A DNA stretch of 64,000 nt, taken from positions 124,001-188,000 of IMG/VR virus record IMGVR_UViG_3300048672_001051. One strand, given 5' to 3'. The stretch comes from a virus. Below the pieces are notes generated by a model that ran no database searches, was not told the origin of the DNA, and saw nothing but the letters and a program-made list of their open reading frames with translations. Made by a program: the position numbers and the translations under genes. This document shows, one piece after another, positions 16,190 through 24,548 of this stretch; the stretch's first letter is position 1, and each line of letters opens with the position of its first letter.

Positions 16190-16480
16190 CTAAAGTTTAT
16201 TGACAAATCTGGATGATTTTAAGTCAACTGGAGATACATCATTTATCAAATACTGATAGAGTTCGTCAGTAAGTTTGATTGTTCTCAAATAAATTTGAAA
16301 AGCGTAGTCAACATTTTCATGCTTATAATGAAAATAACTAACTTCTAAATCAATACTAACATCATACAGAAAATGATGATCACCACCATGAAAATTCTCT
16401 ACAGCATTTTCAAATGCTTCAATAATTTTTTTAGAAGAACTATCATTAAATAAGTCTTTCATTATAAAACGTTTAATCAT
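16190..16480 (-). CDS. hypothetical protein
   Basis: 96 residues, acidic, helical, not recognised. An internal Met at residue 7 is an alternative start. Eight bases after the preceding 92-residue gene. Confidence 0.6.
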   Translation of the reverse strand: MIKRFIMKDLFNDSSSKKIIEAFENAVENFHGGDHHFLYDVSIDLEVSYFHYKHENVDYAFQIYLRTIKLTDELYQYLINDVSPVDLKSSRFVNKL

Positions 16481-16488
16481 ATTAAGTC

Positions 16489-16767
16489 TTAATCTTTTTT
16501 CCGAAATTGCCAGCCAGAAGTATGTGCATAATACATAACTGTTTTTAAGTCTGAACTTACATAAACTTTACGGCTACTTTTTAAAGTCTGATAAAAAACT
16601 TTAAAAAGTTCTTGTTGCTTGTTAAGTTCTACAGTAGTCAAAGCGGTTGAGAGTCTGTTAAACAGGGGATGTTGTATAACATTAAGTTGCTTAGCTAGCG
16701 CTAAAGCATCTGATAAACAGCCATTAATTAAAAGAAACTCAATAACAGAATCATTAAGCTTATTCAT
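16489..16767 (-). CDS. hypothetical protein
   Basis: 92 residues, Leu-rich and helical, not recognised. Ribosome site GAGAGA before ATG 16767. In an operon with the next gene. Confidence 0.6.
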   Translation of the reverse strand: MNKLNDSVIEFLLINGCLSDALALAKQLNVIQHPLFNRLSTALTTVELNKQQELFKVFYQTLKSSRKVYVSSDLKTVMYYAHTSGWQFRKKD

Positions 16768-16791
16768 AATAAAATCTCTCGAATATGTGGC

Positions 16792-16899
16792 AGTAGACCA
16801 AGGACTTGAACCTAAAAGATATTTATTTTAAATATCTCACAGCACCATTTTAAATAACAGTAACTAGTATGTTAAATAAACTTGACCTGTGGGGTCTAC
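16792..16899 (-). ncRNA. tRNA-like RNA with expanded D-loop
   Basis: Perfect 7-bp acceptor GTAGACC/GGTCTAC, a D-position stem CACAG/CTGTG enclosing about 44 bases instead of 8-10, an anticodon-position hairpin GATATT/AATATC, and a T-like arm AGG-TTCAAGT-CCT. 108 bases in all. The anticodon cannot be read with confidence. It is a decayed or interrupted tRNA, or a non-coding tRNA mimic. Confidence 0.5.
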
Positions 16900-16906
16900 C
16901 ATAATT

Positions 16907-17416
16907 TCAGCTTAAAATTTTTAACAAATCTGGAACTGCACTAGTCATACAATAAAACTGATTGACTTGGACTTGTAGAGTTTGACGCATAAAATGCGAA
17001 AAATTATCTAATCCTTTTTGTCGATCGTCAGTAATTAGATGAACTCTTGCAAATTTTAATTGATTAACAACATCAAAAACAATATTTGCTGGAAAAATAA
17101 ATTCTTTTACATTAAAAGGATCTAATGTAAAGGAATAAGTTCTTAAATTAATGTTAATATTTAATTTATTAACAGTAATAAATTCAAACCAGACTAAAAT
17201 CTCCGGTGTTAGAACAACTTTATCATTTATAGTATTTGCTTTAAAAAAAAGACCATTGACAGCTAATACATTATTTAAAAACTCTAATCGCTGTGTAGCA
17301 GAAAATGTGGCTATAAGCCACAAATGAGGCTCAAGATTTCTTTTTTGACTATTTAAAAAACTTAAAAGCGTAGGAAAGCTTGAGCCGTGAAAACTTTCAA
17401 AAAAATGATTATTCAT
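16907..17416 (-). CDS. hypothetical protein
   Basis: 169 residues, Phe/Leu/Asn-rich, mixed alpha/beta by eye, not recognised. Ends 8 bases before the tRNA-like element. Confidence 0.6.
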   Translation of the reverse strand: MNNHFFESFHGSSFPTLLSFLNSQKRNLEPHLWLIATFSATQRLEFLNNVLAVNGLFFKANTINDKVVLTPEILVWFEFITVNKLNININLRTYSFTLDPFNVKEFIFPANIVFDVVNQLKFARVHLITDDRQKGLDNFSHFMRQTLQVQVNQFYCMTSAVPDLLKILS

Positions 17417-17475
17417 TTTTAAAGCAACCTATAATATGGGAGTACTCTCGAGATTTGGACTAGTTCTAAAAAACT

Positions 17476-18165
17476 TTAATTTATTAAATCTAGCGTGCTT
17501 TTAACAAAATACAAATCTTGCAAAGATTTTTCAATATCTTTTAATTGAGCTTCATGTCTAAGACGTGGTGAAATACATTCTAAAATATTATTAAAGTATT
17601 CAGAGTCAGACAAACAACGACTATAAAAATCAATGTAAACTTGAGTAATAAGTTTACTTAGTTTTAATAGATTCTTTTCTGTATTATCATTGATTTTAAA
17701 AACTCTAGAGTAATTTTCTGAAATACACATTGTTGGAAAATATTTTAAATCAGTAACTAAGTTTTCATACCAAAAATCATAATTAAAAATATTTTCAGGT
17801 GTTAAAAATACTATAGAGTTAATTTTTTCATCTGTTTCTTTTAAAGCTTTTTCCCACTGCTCTTCTTCAGTTAATTTTAAAAAATTATTTATACGTTTTC
17901 TAGATTTGTAATTTTCTTCAAGTCTATTTTCTATATAAACATTTTCATAATATTGAAGGCACCTTTCTGGTGTTTGTACATCTTTATAGTACTCTGTAAA
18001 AGGAATGTGCCTGTAAAATTGAACAGACTCTACTGGATTACCTTCTACAAAATCAACTCCATTCCCTATAGTAAATAAAAAATGGCTTAATACATCAATC
18101 GGTTTTGAAAAACCTGCTGTATATTTAATTTGAGTTTCAGTTACATATTGAATTAAATAACTCAT
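17476..18165 (-). CDS. hypothetical protein
   Basis: 229 residues, acidic and Tyr/Phe-rich, predicted helical, no motif recognised. ATG at 18165 follows a run of tRNA fragments. Confidence 0.6.
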   Translation of the reverse strand: MSYLIQYVTETQIKYTAGFSKPIDVLSHFLFTIGNGVDFVEGNPVESVQFYRHIPFTEYYKDVQTPERCLQYYENVYIENRLEENYKSRKRINNFLKLTEEEQWEKALKETDEKINSIVFLTPENIFNYDFWYENLVTDLKYFPTMCISENYSRVFKINDNTEKNLLKLSKLITQVYIDFYSRCLSDSEYFNNILECISPRLRHEAQLKDIEKSLQDLYFVKSTLDLIN

Positions 18166-18186
18166 TTTTAAATTAACCTGGAATAT

Positions 18187-18286
18187 TGGTCGGCGCAGTC
18201 GGAATCGAACCGACGGTGTACCATTACGATGTACGCGATTCGAACTAAGAATTTGGTATCACGAACGGGATTCGAAACTGTACTAT
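18187..18286 (-). other. two broken tRNA 3' halves
   Basis: 18187-18250: T-arm GTCGG-TTCGATT-CCGAC, acceptor strand TGCGCCG, discriminator A and CCA, with an anticodon-like hairpin on GTAC/GTAC stems but no matching 5' acceptor. About 18255-18286: a second T-arm-like piece (loop TTCGAAT) ending ATACC. Both look like tRNA relics. Confidence 0.5.
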
Positions 18287-18288
18287 AT

Positions 18289-18350
18289 TGGTGTGGGTAG
18301 GGAGAGTCGAACTCCCAAGGCCGAAACCTGTCAGATTTTCTTACCACTAT
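18289..18350 (-). other. degenerate tRNA (possible GAC anticodon)
   Basis: T-arm GGGAG-TTCGACT-CTCCC, acceptor 3' strand TACCCAC with A and CCA, and a possible anticodon loop CTGACAG (GAC, Val). The 5' acceptor strand does not pair, so it is probably a pseudo-tRNA. Confidence 0.4.
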
Positions 18351-18411
18351 AGTGTAGGTTTTGGTATACAGTATAAACTTGTAATTTATGTGTATAGCTG
18401 TTATAATATAT

Positions 18412-18497
18412 TGGTGGGCGCGACAGGACTTGAACCTGCATGCTTTAAAGCGGGACTGTTTAAGAATCCTGAGTCTACCTGATTTCTCCACACGCCC
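18412..18497 (-). tRNA. tRNA-Leu (UAA)
   Basis: Class II tRNA. Acceptor GGGCGTG/CGCGCCC, anticodon stem GGATT/AGTCC with loop CTTAAAC (UAA), long variable arm, T-loop TTCAAGT, discriminator A, encoded CCA. Confidence 0.9.
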
Positions 18498-18526
18498 AAT
18501 AAATTAAAACTAATAAAGGATTAAAA

Positions 18527-19285
18527 ATGAATCAATTATCAAAAGAACAATTATATAGTTTATATATAAATTATTATCAAACAAATATAAGTAAATTAAA
18601 AACTGCTAAAGAAACTAAAATAGATCGCAGTACAGTAAGAAAATACTTTAATTTATTTCAAACTTCTAATATTGAAGATATTATAAATACAACACACTCA
18701 GAACTTGCTTCATTAAAAGACTATATAAATAGCTGGTCAGTAGTTGAAAAACGTTGTTATACTTATATTTTAGCACAATATTTTGGGGATGGCTATATAA
18801 ATAAAACAGCCAGAACTTGGAAATTAAGGATTTCCAATGATAAAAAATATGAAAATATAAACTGTCTTATAGAAGATTGTCTTACTACTTTATTTCCAAA
18901 CAATTGTGTATCAAGGATTAATAAAACAGGGTGTTGGGATATTTGCGTTCACAGTAAAAAACTCCCTATTTTATTTCCTCACTTAGGGCAGGGTAAAAAA
19001 CATGAAAGAAAAATAAGTTTAACAACAGAACAATTAGAACTATTAAAAATGTATCCTAAGGATTTTATCTTAGGTTGTTTACATTCCGATGGTGCTAAGT
19101 GTAAAAGAAAAACAACAAATCACTTTTATCAATTTACTAATTTATCTTTAGATATAAAAGAATTTTTTGAAATTGCTTGTAGTTGTATAGGCATACCACT
19201 TAAAAATATTAAAGCTAAAAATGTTTATATTTATAAAAGAGAATATATAAATATTATAGATTCATTTTATATTGATAAATCTTAA
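18527..19285 (+). CDS. LAGLIDADG homing endonuclease
   Basis: 252 residues, plus strand. An N-terminal HTH-like segment (about 20-40) precedes two LAGLIDADG-type helices: LAQYFGDGYI near residue 80 and FILGCLHSDGAK near 180, each with the acidic residue. GGA precedes the ATG. It stands 30 bases from tRNA-Leu(UAA), head to head, next to a cluster of broken tRNAs. A free-standing homing endonuclease is the best call. Confidence 0.85.
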   Translation: MNQLSKEQLYSLYINYYQTNISKLKTAKETKIDRSTVRKYFNLFQTSNIEDIINTTHSELASLKDYINSWSVVEKRCYTYILAQYFGDGYINKTARTWKLRISNDKKYENINCLIEDCLTTLFPNNCVSRINKTGCWDICVHSKKLPILFPHLGQGKKHERKISLTTEQLELLKMYPKDFILGCLHSDGAKCKRKTTNHFYQFTNLSLDIKEFFEIACSCIGIPLKNIKAKNVYIYKREYINIIDSFYIDKS

Positions 19286-19437
19286 TTTTAACAACCTGCT
19301 TCGCCATGCGCCGATATGTTTCTAACAACAATATAAAATCTTCTGGCTATATTTTCGTATACAGCATATCTGTTTTGTTAAAAGATCCGGACCTTTCAGA
19401 TGTTTTTACTCTTAAACTACAGAAGATAAACTACTTA

Positions 19438-19614
19438 TTACAAAATTTTTGCAGTGCAAACTGCTTTGTAATCCGTATAAAAACGTGTATTAAATAACTT
19501 AGTTTGTACTTGTTTCGCTTCTAAGCAAGCTTTAGGCGTTGAATACTCTTGAGAGCCGCTAGAAACACTGTCAGTGCTACTTACAAGAACCCAAGTTAAA
19601 ATCCAAATATTCAT
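19438..19614 (-). CDS. 58-residue possibly exported protein
   Basis: ATG at 19614 with AAGGA at 7 bases (strong), stop at 19438. A hydrophobic N-terminus (about 1-13) and two later Cys suggest a small exported or membrane-anchored protein. Not recognised. Confidence 0.55.
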   Translation of the reverse strand: MNIWILTWVLVSSTDSVSSGSQEYSTPKACLEAKQVQTKLFNTRFYTDYKAVCTAKIL

Positions 19615-19624
19615 ACAAAAGTCC

Positions 19625-19840
19625 TTAAATAATAAATTCGACAGTACTTGGTGCTGTCACCATGTAATAAGTTTCTTTAAAAAGTTTTAAAGAAACACTT
19701 ACGTTTTTAAACGGAATTTTATCACGAAAAGCATTAATCAAATTTGGTAAAGATTCTGCAAGAGCTAGTTTAATATCAACTAATCCAGACTCTTTTTCTT
19801 TATCCAATAACTTTAAAAGTTCTTGTTTAAAGTTAATCAT
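19625..19840 (-). CDS. hypothetical protein
   Basis: 71 residues from ATG 19840, which overlaps the end of the lipoprotein gene by 8 bases. This start avoids a longer overlap. Helical, not recognised. Confidence 0.5.
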   Translation of the reverse strand: MINFKQELLKLLDKEKESGLVDIKLALAESLPNLINAFRDKIPFKNVSVSLKLFKETYYMVTAPSTVEFII

Positions 19841-20054
19841 ATGTAATCGTCCGTTGTTTAAAAGTTGCACTACTAGTAGTGCTATTTTCGCAACGTGCAA
19901 TGTAAAGTCTTTCGGCATTAACCCACAATTTTGTTAATGCGCAGTCTTCAAAACCTGAACGTAAATTTAATTCACGCTCAGCTTCTTCTATAGACGTACA
20001 GCCTTGTAAAAAAGCTAAAAACACTGCAGCAATAATAAAACTTTTAATTTTCAT
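19833..20054 (-). CDS. small lipoprotein
   Basis: 73 residues. Signal peptide with lipobox LQGC (Cys19), then an acidic helix and two further Cys in the mature part. Size and shape recall phage Rz1-like or superinfection lipoproteins, but no Rz partner is seen. Translationally coupled to the next gene. Confidence 0.65.
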   Translation of the reverse strand: MKIKSFIIAAVFLAFLQGCTSIEEAERELNLRSGFEDCALTKLWVNAERLYIARCENSTTSSATFKQRTITYD

Positions 20055-20080
20055 AAGTAATCCTAGTTATAAAGTCATGC

Positions 20081-20173
20081 TTACTGAACAGCTTCAGCAG
20101 CTTTAAACATTTTATCAATAATAATTTCAAGCTCATCGAGTAAAAGATGAGCTTGTTTAATAAGTTCTGGCAT
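20081..20173 (-). CDS. 30-residue helical peptide
   Basis: ATG at 20173 with GAGGT at 4-5 bases, stop at 20081. Amphipathic helix, Leu/Ile/Glu-rich. Just downstream of the NMN adenylyltransferase gene. Confidence 0.45.
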   Translation of the reverse strand: MPELIKQAHLLLDELEIIIDKMFKAAEAVQ

Positions 20174-20180
20174 AAATACC

Positions 20181-20717
20181 TCAACAATATTGTGAGTGGT
20201 TATTTGGTGCAATACAAAAATTGTTAGTCAACAGTTTAAAACAACCTTGAGGTACAATTTTTGAAAGCTTGATATACTCATTGGCATTTAAAAGTTCACG
20301 CACAAGTGTGCCTGAAATGTTTAAATCTGATGTAAAATCACAAAAAGTAACTTTTGGATTTAACTCTAAAATTTGATTTAAATATGTAGTAGTACTTAAG
20401 TCTTTCTTAGAACCCGCTAAATGACTGATATCAAAAAGATCAATGAGTTTTGAAACAGACTGTAGCCAGCTGTTGGTGTCTAAGTCATCGTATAACGGTA
20501 TAAATAAGAATTTATCTGCGTCATCAGATGAAAAAGAATTTTTAATACAGTTGACTCTAAAATTAAAATCAAATGGATTTAAATCGTCTACAATACCTAC
20601 GCCTATAGCGACAACAACATTGTTCAAAGTTTTATTCAAAGCTTGTTGAAGTTGCTGAAAATGTCCATTATGGAAACCTTGAAAACGCCCAACAATTAGA
20701 AAATTTGAGTTAATCAT
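20181..20717 (-). CDS. nadM: nicotinamide-nucleotide adenylyltransferase (NMNAT)
   Basis: 178 residues of the HxGH nucleotidyltransferase family. GRFQGFHNGH at 10-19 carries the ATP-binding HxGH, and the ISGTLVREL segment near residue 145 is the ISxTxxR signature. The length matches archaeal-type NadM or the NMNAT domain of NadR. Known reaction: NMN + ATP gives NAD+ + PPi. With the nicotinamide phosphoribosyltransferase and Prs-like genes at 31-35 kb it could complete a two-step salvage of nicotinamide to NAD+. It overlaps the HAD-like gene end by 8 bases. The symbol denotes the family only. Confidence 0.8.
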   Translation of the reverse strand: MINSNFLIVGRFQGFHNGHFQQLQQALNKTLNNVVVAIGVGIVDDLNPFDFNFRVNCIKNSFSSDDADKFLFIPLYDDLDTNSWLQSVSKLIDLFDISHLAGSKKDLSTTTYLNQILELNPKVTFCDFTSDLNISGTLVRELLNANEYIKLSKIVPQGCFKLLTNNFCIAPNNHSQYC

Positions 20718-21195
20718 TTTGACAACCTTGAAGCTTTTTAATTAAATTATCAGCAACTTCAGCAGTAAAACCATAACTATTATCAATTTTTAGAAACTTA
20801 GTTTCATGTTGATAACTTGCATCAGAATCGTCGTCTAAGACGTAGTAATCTTCACAAGTGTTATTGGCTAACCAGTCGGAGATTTGCAAGCCACGGGCAA
20901 TTAAGCCCGCGCGCTTACGGTGTTCTTCAGGTACTAAATCTTTGCAAGTTGTTGAACCAACAACTTCTGCTGTTAAACCCATTGATTTACAAACTATCTG
21001 TAAAGTTTGAAAGTCATATAGTTTGCGCCAACTACTGCTGACAACTATTTTAAAATTACAAACATCAGTTAAGCGATTAATATTTGCAATTAATATTGGA
21101 GAATAAGAATCAATATCATTAGATTGTAATGTTACTAAGTCTGTCGACTCACAAGCATTTATAACACCATCAAAATCAAGAAAAAGAATTTTCAT
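20710..21195 (-). CDS. HAD-like phosphatase
   Basis: 161 residues from ATG 21195. The start was chosen because FLDFDGV, with the HAD nucleophile pair D7/D9, then sits at the N-terminus as usual. SSSWR resembles HAD motif II (Ser). YVLDDDSD near the end resembles the acidic motif IV. Known family role: Mg-dependent phosphate transfer on nucleotides, sugars or polynucleotide 3' ends. Coupled to NMNAT by overlap. Confidence 0.7.
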   Translation of the reverse strand: MKILFLDFDGVINACESTDLVTLQSNDIDSYSPILIANINRLTDVCNFKIVVSSSWRKLYDFQTLQIVCKSMGLTAEVVGSTTCKDLVPEEHRKRAGLIARGLQISDWLANNTCEDYYVLDDDSDASYQHETKFLKIDNSYGFTAEVADNLIKKLQGCQND

Positions 21196-21209
21196 GTCTA
21201 AACTCAAAA

Positions 21210-21284
21210 TGGCAGCTATGCACGGACTCGAACCGCAACTAATGGTTTTGGAGACCATTGTCCTGCCAATTAGACGACATAGCT
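21210..21284 (-). tRNA. tRNA-Trp (CCA)
   Basis: Acceptor AGCTATG/CATAGCT, anticodon stem ATGGT/ACCAT with loop CTCCAAA (CCA), T-loop TTCGAGT, discriminator G, encoded CCA. Confidence 0.92.
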
Positions 21285-21291
21285 ACAACAA

Positions 21292-23829
21292 TTAACGATA
21301 CATTTTTGTTAAATATTTTGTTAACAAAAACTGTGCGTGTAAATCAGAACGCTCTTCTGCGTACTCAATTTCTAACTCAGTTGAAAGCTCTTGTAAACGT
21401 TTATCAATTTTAAGTAATAAAGAGTCAAGGCTAAAAGTCATTTCATTTAAACCTACCACTTTTAAACCTGCCAAAGTTTTTAAACGTGATATGGCAACAT
21501 AACCCTGACCTTTTTCAAAAACTTTTGATAAATCTATCTCAGCTTCGTCTAAACTCATACCTTGACAGTTTGACATTACAAAGCCATTTTGAATAAAATT
21601 TCCAGCATTTGGAACCTCAACACATTGCGATTCAAGTTCAATATTGACTAAATTTTCAATTCGAACGTAATAAAAATCTAACAAGTCAGAACAAATTGAA
21701 GGTACATAATCTCTAGTGACGTAACCTCTTTTTAAACTAGCTTTATACATTGTATAAGATATGTATTTATTCGTATACCAATTTAAAAGAGTTTCCTTAG
21801 TTACTGGAACTCTACTATTAGAATCAGTTCTGATAATAGTGTAATTTAAAAGTCTTTGTTGATTAAATTTATTTATAAATCCGACATAATCTCTAAAAAG
21901 CTTGCAGTACTTACCATAAATATATAAATAAGTAATGTTATCTTTTTTTGATATTGTACAAGCAATCCCTACACGTAATAAGACTTGCTGTACAAATTGA
22001 CAAACAGTAAAAGATTTATTAGCAAATTCAATGTGATCTACTTTACTTTGTTTAATATTTACAGTGCCGTCTTCATAAAGACCTTTTAAAAAAGATAACT
22101 GAACAGAAAGGGGTGATTGTTTTATAATATGAGGAACTTGTTTTAAATTTGAAACTAATTCAGGACACCACTCATTCAGTATATAATGAGAAAGATGACG
22201 AGAACAGACTTCAAATTGATAAAAATCTTTACCACCCACATTTAAAATTCTAATAGGGTTATCAACGACATTAAATAAATTAATACATAATTGTTTAAAA
22301 CGTTCTACTGTTTCAATATGTTTTTTAGTTAAGCTAAAAGAACTTTTTCTAACAGTTCCGTCAGCTAAAAGCAATCCTAAGAATTCTGAGAAATTTTCAT
22401 CAAGTACTTCTGGTAATTTGTATTTTACAGTGCGTACATCAAATATTTTTGAAGTCGCAGATGACAATTTTAAATAAGGACTATTACATGTTTGATTAAG
22501 TTTCAGTTTAAGCCATTGACCTACAATAAGCTCTTTAGCTTCTACATAATTCCAAGAATCTCCAGTAAAAGCTAAGCACTTGTGAGAATCAGTGACCTTA
22601 ATACTATAGTTACGCTCACAAATAATTTCTTTTCCAGTTAGTAAGTGGTTATTAACTTTATTAACATAAGGCAACACTTCAAACTCAGTTTGTATTGCGC
22701 CTGACTCTTGTATATCTTTAATCTGCAATAAGCCTTGAGTAGTATTAACATAAGTGTCAGGATGAATACACTTATGGACTGTTATAGCGTAAGCAAGCGT
22801 TAAAGGCACTTGAGTATAAGTAGCGGTGTTACCAGCGCCATTGTTTTCAAAACGCCATTCAACAGGGTCGGCAGTCACTGTTAATCCTGTTGTTAATTTA
22901 ACTTTAGGATAATATTGACCATTAAATCTTTCAAAACCTACGACTGTACCTTGAGACCCATTAGCGTACTGTCCATTTATGTTGTCATTTTTAACAAACA
23001 TAACTTTAGTGTTAAGTTTTAATTCAAGAACTTCAGGAGCTTTAATATTTGCTTTTAACATATCTACAAATATAGATTTACCTGTAGTTTTAGCCTTATT
23101 AGTATACACAATACCTGGCAGGGCATCAAAATGTTGTTTATTAATAGCTGTAACGTCTCTGTTGTGAGTATACAACTTTAAAGGATTTGTGAGCGTATTT
23201 GAAGAAGTCGCAGCAATAATATCAATGTGCTCTTGAGTGACAGTTTGAGATCTTATTGCATTTAAAATATCATTTAACTTATCACCATCAGCTTGACGAT
23301 ATTGTTTTGTTAAGTAGCAAGACTTAAAATTTGCTCTAACCCAAACAGGTGACATAAAGCAAAATTTATCGCGATTGGCTTCACCATTAGTACTAACTGG
23401 TGGTAATTGTAGCCCATCACCAGCTAATATAACTTGAAGACCGCCAAATGGTTTTTCACTCTGCCGTAGCCTACGTAGTACAAAATCAATTGCTTCAAAC
23501 TGATCTTTGTGCAACATAGATATTTCATCAATAACTAAAACGCGAGCTTTAATTATCTTCATGTATTTTATTTGATTTTTCTTAATCTTGTCGACATGTG
23601 TTTGTGTAATGTGGCTTTTAATTCCAATGCCAGTCCAAGAGTGAATTGTCTGACCATCAATATTTGTAGCTGCAATACCTGTAGACGCAGTAATAGCGTA
23701 AGGCACGTTACGAGCTTTAAGATAGTCTAAATACACTTTTAAAGTATAAGATTTACCAACACCTGCAGAGCCAGTTAAAAATACATTGGCACCTGTTTTA
23801 AGAATATTTAAAGCAGTTGTTTGATCCAT
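21292..23829 (-). CDS. Dda/Pif1-like SF1 helicase interrupted by an intein
   Basis: 845 residues as read; the spliced product would be 444. Extein motifs: Walker A GSAGVGKS at 20-27, an Ia-like segment near 45-60, DEIS at 101-104 (Walker B), AGDGLQLPPV (motif III) near 136, KQYRQ (motif IV) near 175, and a final VAISR (motif VI). The conserved HK(S/C)QGM motif near the C-terminus is cut after HK by a 401-residue intein (354-754) and resumes as CQGMSLDEA. SF1B helicases of this type work 5' to 3' in replication and recombination. Confidence 0.88.
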   Translation of the reverse strand: MDQTTALNILKTGANVFLTGSAGVGKSYTLKVYLDYLKARNVPYAITASTGIAATNIDGQTIHSWTGIGIKSHITQTHVDKIKKNQIKYMKIIKARVLVIDEISMLHKDQFEAIDFVLRRLRQSEKPFGGLQVILAGDGLQLPPVSTNGEANRDKFCFMSPVWVRANFKSCYLTKQYRQADGDKLNDILNAIRSQTVTQEHIDIIAATSSNTLTNPLKLYTHNRDVTAINKQHFDALPGIVYTNKAKTTGKSIFVDMLKANIKAPEVLELKLNTKVMFVKNDNINGQYANGSQGTVVGFERFNGQYYPKVKLTTGLTVTADPVEWRFENNGAGNTATYTQVPLTLAYAITVHKCIHPDTYVNTTQGLLQIKDIQESGAIQTEFEVLPYVNKVNNHLLTGKEIICERNYSIKVTDSHKCLAFTGDSWNYVEAKELIVGQWLKLKLNQTCNSPYLKLSSATSKIFDVRTVKYKLPEVLDENFSEFLGLLLADGTVRKSSFSLTKKHIETVERFKQLCINLFNVVDNPIRILNVGGKDFYQFEVCSRHLSHYILNEWCPELVSNLKQVPHIIKQSPLSVQLSFLKGLYEDGTVNIKQSKVDHIEFANKSFTVCQFVQQVLLRVGIACTISKKDNITYLYIYGKYCKLFRDYVGFINKFNQQRLLNYTIIRTDSNSRVPVTKETLLNWYTNKYISYTMYKASLKRGYVTRDYVPSICSDLLDFYYVRIENLVNIELESQCVEVPNAGNFIQNGFVMSNCQGMSLDEAEIDLSKVFEKGQGYVAISRLKTLAGLKVVGLNEMTFSLDSLLLKIDKRLQELSTELEIEYAEERSDLHAQFLLTKYLTKMYR
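21568..22770 (-). mobile_element. intein with LAGLIDADG endonuclease domain
   Basis: 401 codons inside the helicase gene. Block A starts at Cys354 (CIHPDTYV). A Hint-type block-B-like histidine (VTDSHKC) follows. The LAGLIDADG pair is GLLLADGTV and FLKGLYEDGTV. Block G ends FVMSN before Cys+1. The penultimate residue is Ser where most inteins have His, seen in a minority of active inteins. Insertion in a universally conserved helicase motif is typical of homing inteins. Confidence 0.88.
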
Positions 23830-23885
23830 AGCAGTGTTTCATTTTTAATAATTGTATATTTAATGTGTTTTATAAAATTTGTGAG

Positions 23886-23961
23886 TGGTCCACCTGGAGG
23901 GATTCGAACCCCCAATCTAGAGAATAGAAGTCTCTTGCTTTATCCATTTAGCCACAGGCGG
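23886..23961 (-). tRNA. tRNA-Arg (UCU)
   Basis: Acceptor CCGCCTG/CAGGTGG, anticodon stem AGAGA/TCTCT with loop CTTCTAT (UCU), T-loop TTCGAAT, discriminator A, encoded CCA. Confidence 0.88.
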
Positions 23962-23971
23962 AAAATAAAAA

Positions 23972-24148
23972 TTAATCAAAAAAACTTTCAAGAATATCTA
24001 GAAAGTTTTTTAAAACATAATCTAGAAAAGCCAAAATAATTGCAGCAACAAATCCAATTAACAATGCAAAAGAAACTTTAGTAATTGTTAAAGAAATTCC
24101 TGCAACTACAATAAATACAGCAATAAAAAATTGGAGTCTTGCTGACAT
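23972..24148 (-). CDS. 58-residue membrane protein
   Basis: ATG at 24148, stop at 23972. Two hydrophobic stretches (about 6-22 and 26-45) and an acidic C-terminal end. Not recognised. Between tRNA-Arg and another small ORF. Confidence 0.55.
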   Translation of the reverse strand: MSARLQFFIAVFIVVAGISLTITKVSFALLIGFVAAIILAFLDYVLKNFLDILESFFD

Positions 24149-24166
24149 TTTGTGAAACCTTTTAGC

Positions 24167-24334
24167 CTAAAGCTGAGAAATTAAAGTGTAATCACTAAGT
24201 TTAAAATTCTTAATGATAAAAACTTTGCCAGTAAAAAAGCATACTTCTTCATAATGCTGCCCTAAAATTTTTGGAGGCTTACATAAATAAAGACGACACA
24301 ATGCTTTTGTTTTATTATTACGATAAAAACTCAT
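24167..24334 (-). CDS. 55-residue hypothetical protein
   Basis: ATG at 24334, one base after the stop of the preceding zinc-ribbon gene (stop-start junction TAATATG), stop at 24167. Lys/Tyr/Leu-rich with three Cys. Unknown. Confidence 0.5.
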   Translation of the reverse strand: MSFYRNNKTKALCRLYLCKPPKILGQHYEEVCFFTGKVFIIKNFKLSDYTLISQL

Positions 24335-24335
24335 A

Positions 24336-24548
24336 TTAATAAAGTTTCTCTAAATATCTGTCTAGATTAGTTTTCAGCTTAAGTTTTTCTTCAGGCGTAC
24401 ATTTTGAGTAATAGCTGTAGAAAAAACTAAATTCTATCCAACCTTCCGTATTAATTACTGAACATTTGCGACACACAACATCGGTAGTTTTTAAAAACCA
24501 AGAGATTGTCGTGCCACAGGAGTGGCAGTGAGAATAAAAAATACCCAT
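24336..24548 (-). CDS. small zinc-ribbon-like protein
   Basis: 70 residues with CHSC at 8-11 and CRKC about 20 residues later, a compact zinc ribbon, followed by a Tyr/Lys-rich helix. Function unknown. Tightly coupled to the downstream 55-residue ORF. Confidence 0.55.
   Translation of the reverse strand: MGIFYSHCHSCGTTISWFLKTTDVVCRKCSVINTEGWIEFSFFYSYYSKCTPEEKLKLKTNLDRYLEKLY

Noticed and set aside
18168-18491. Open frame of 107 codons on the minus strand
   Set aside because: It is made of tRNA-Leu and tRNA relics.
19381-19440. tRNA-like stretch after the LAGLIDADG gene
   Set aside because: Only a weak D-arm/anticodon resemblance, and it overlaps the end of a better-supported small ORF.
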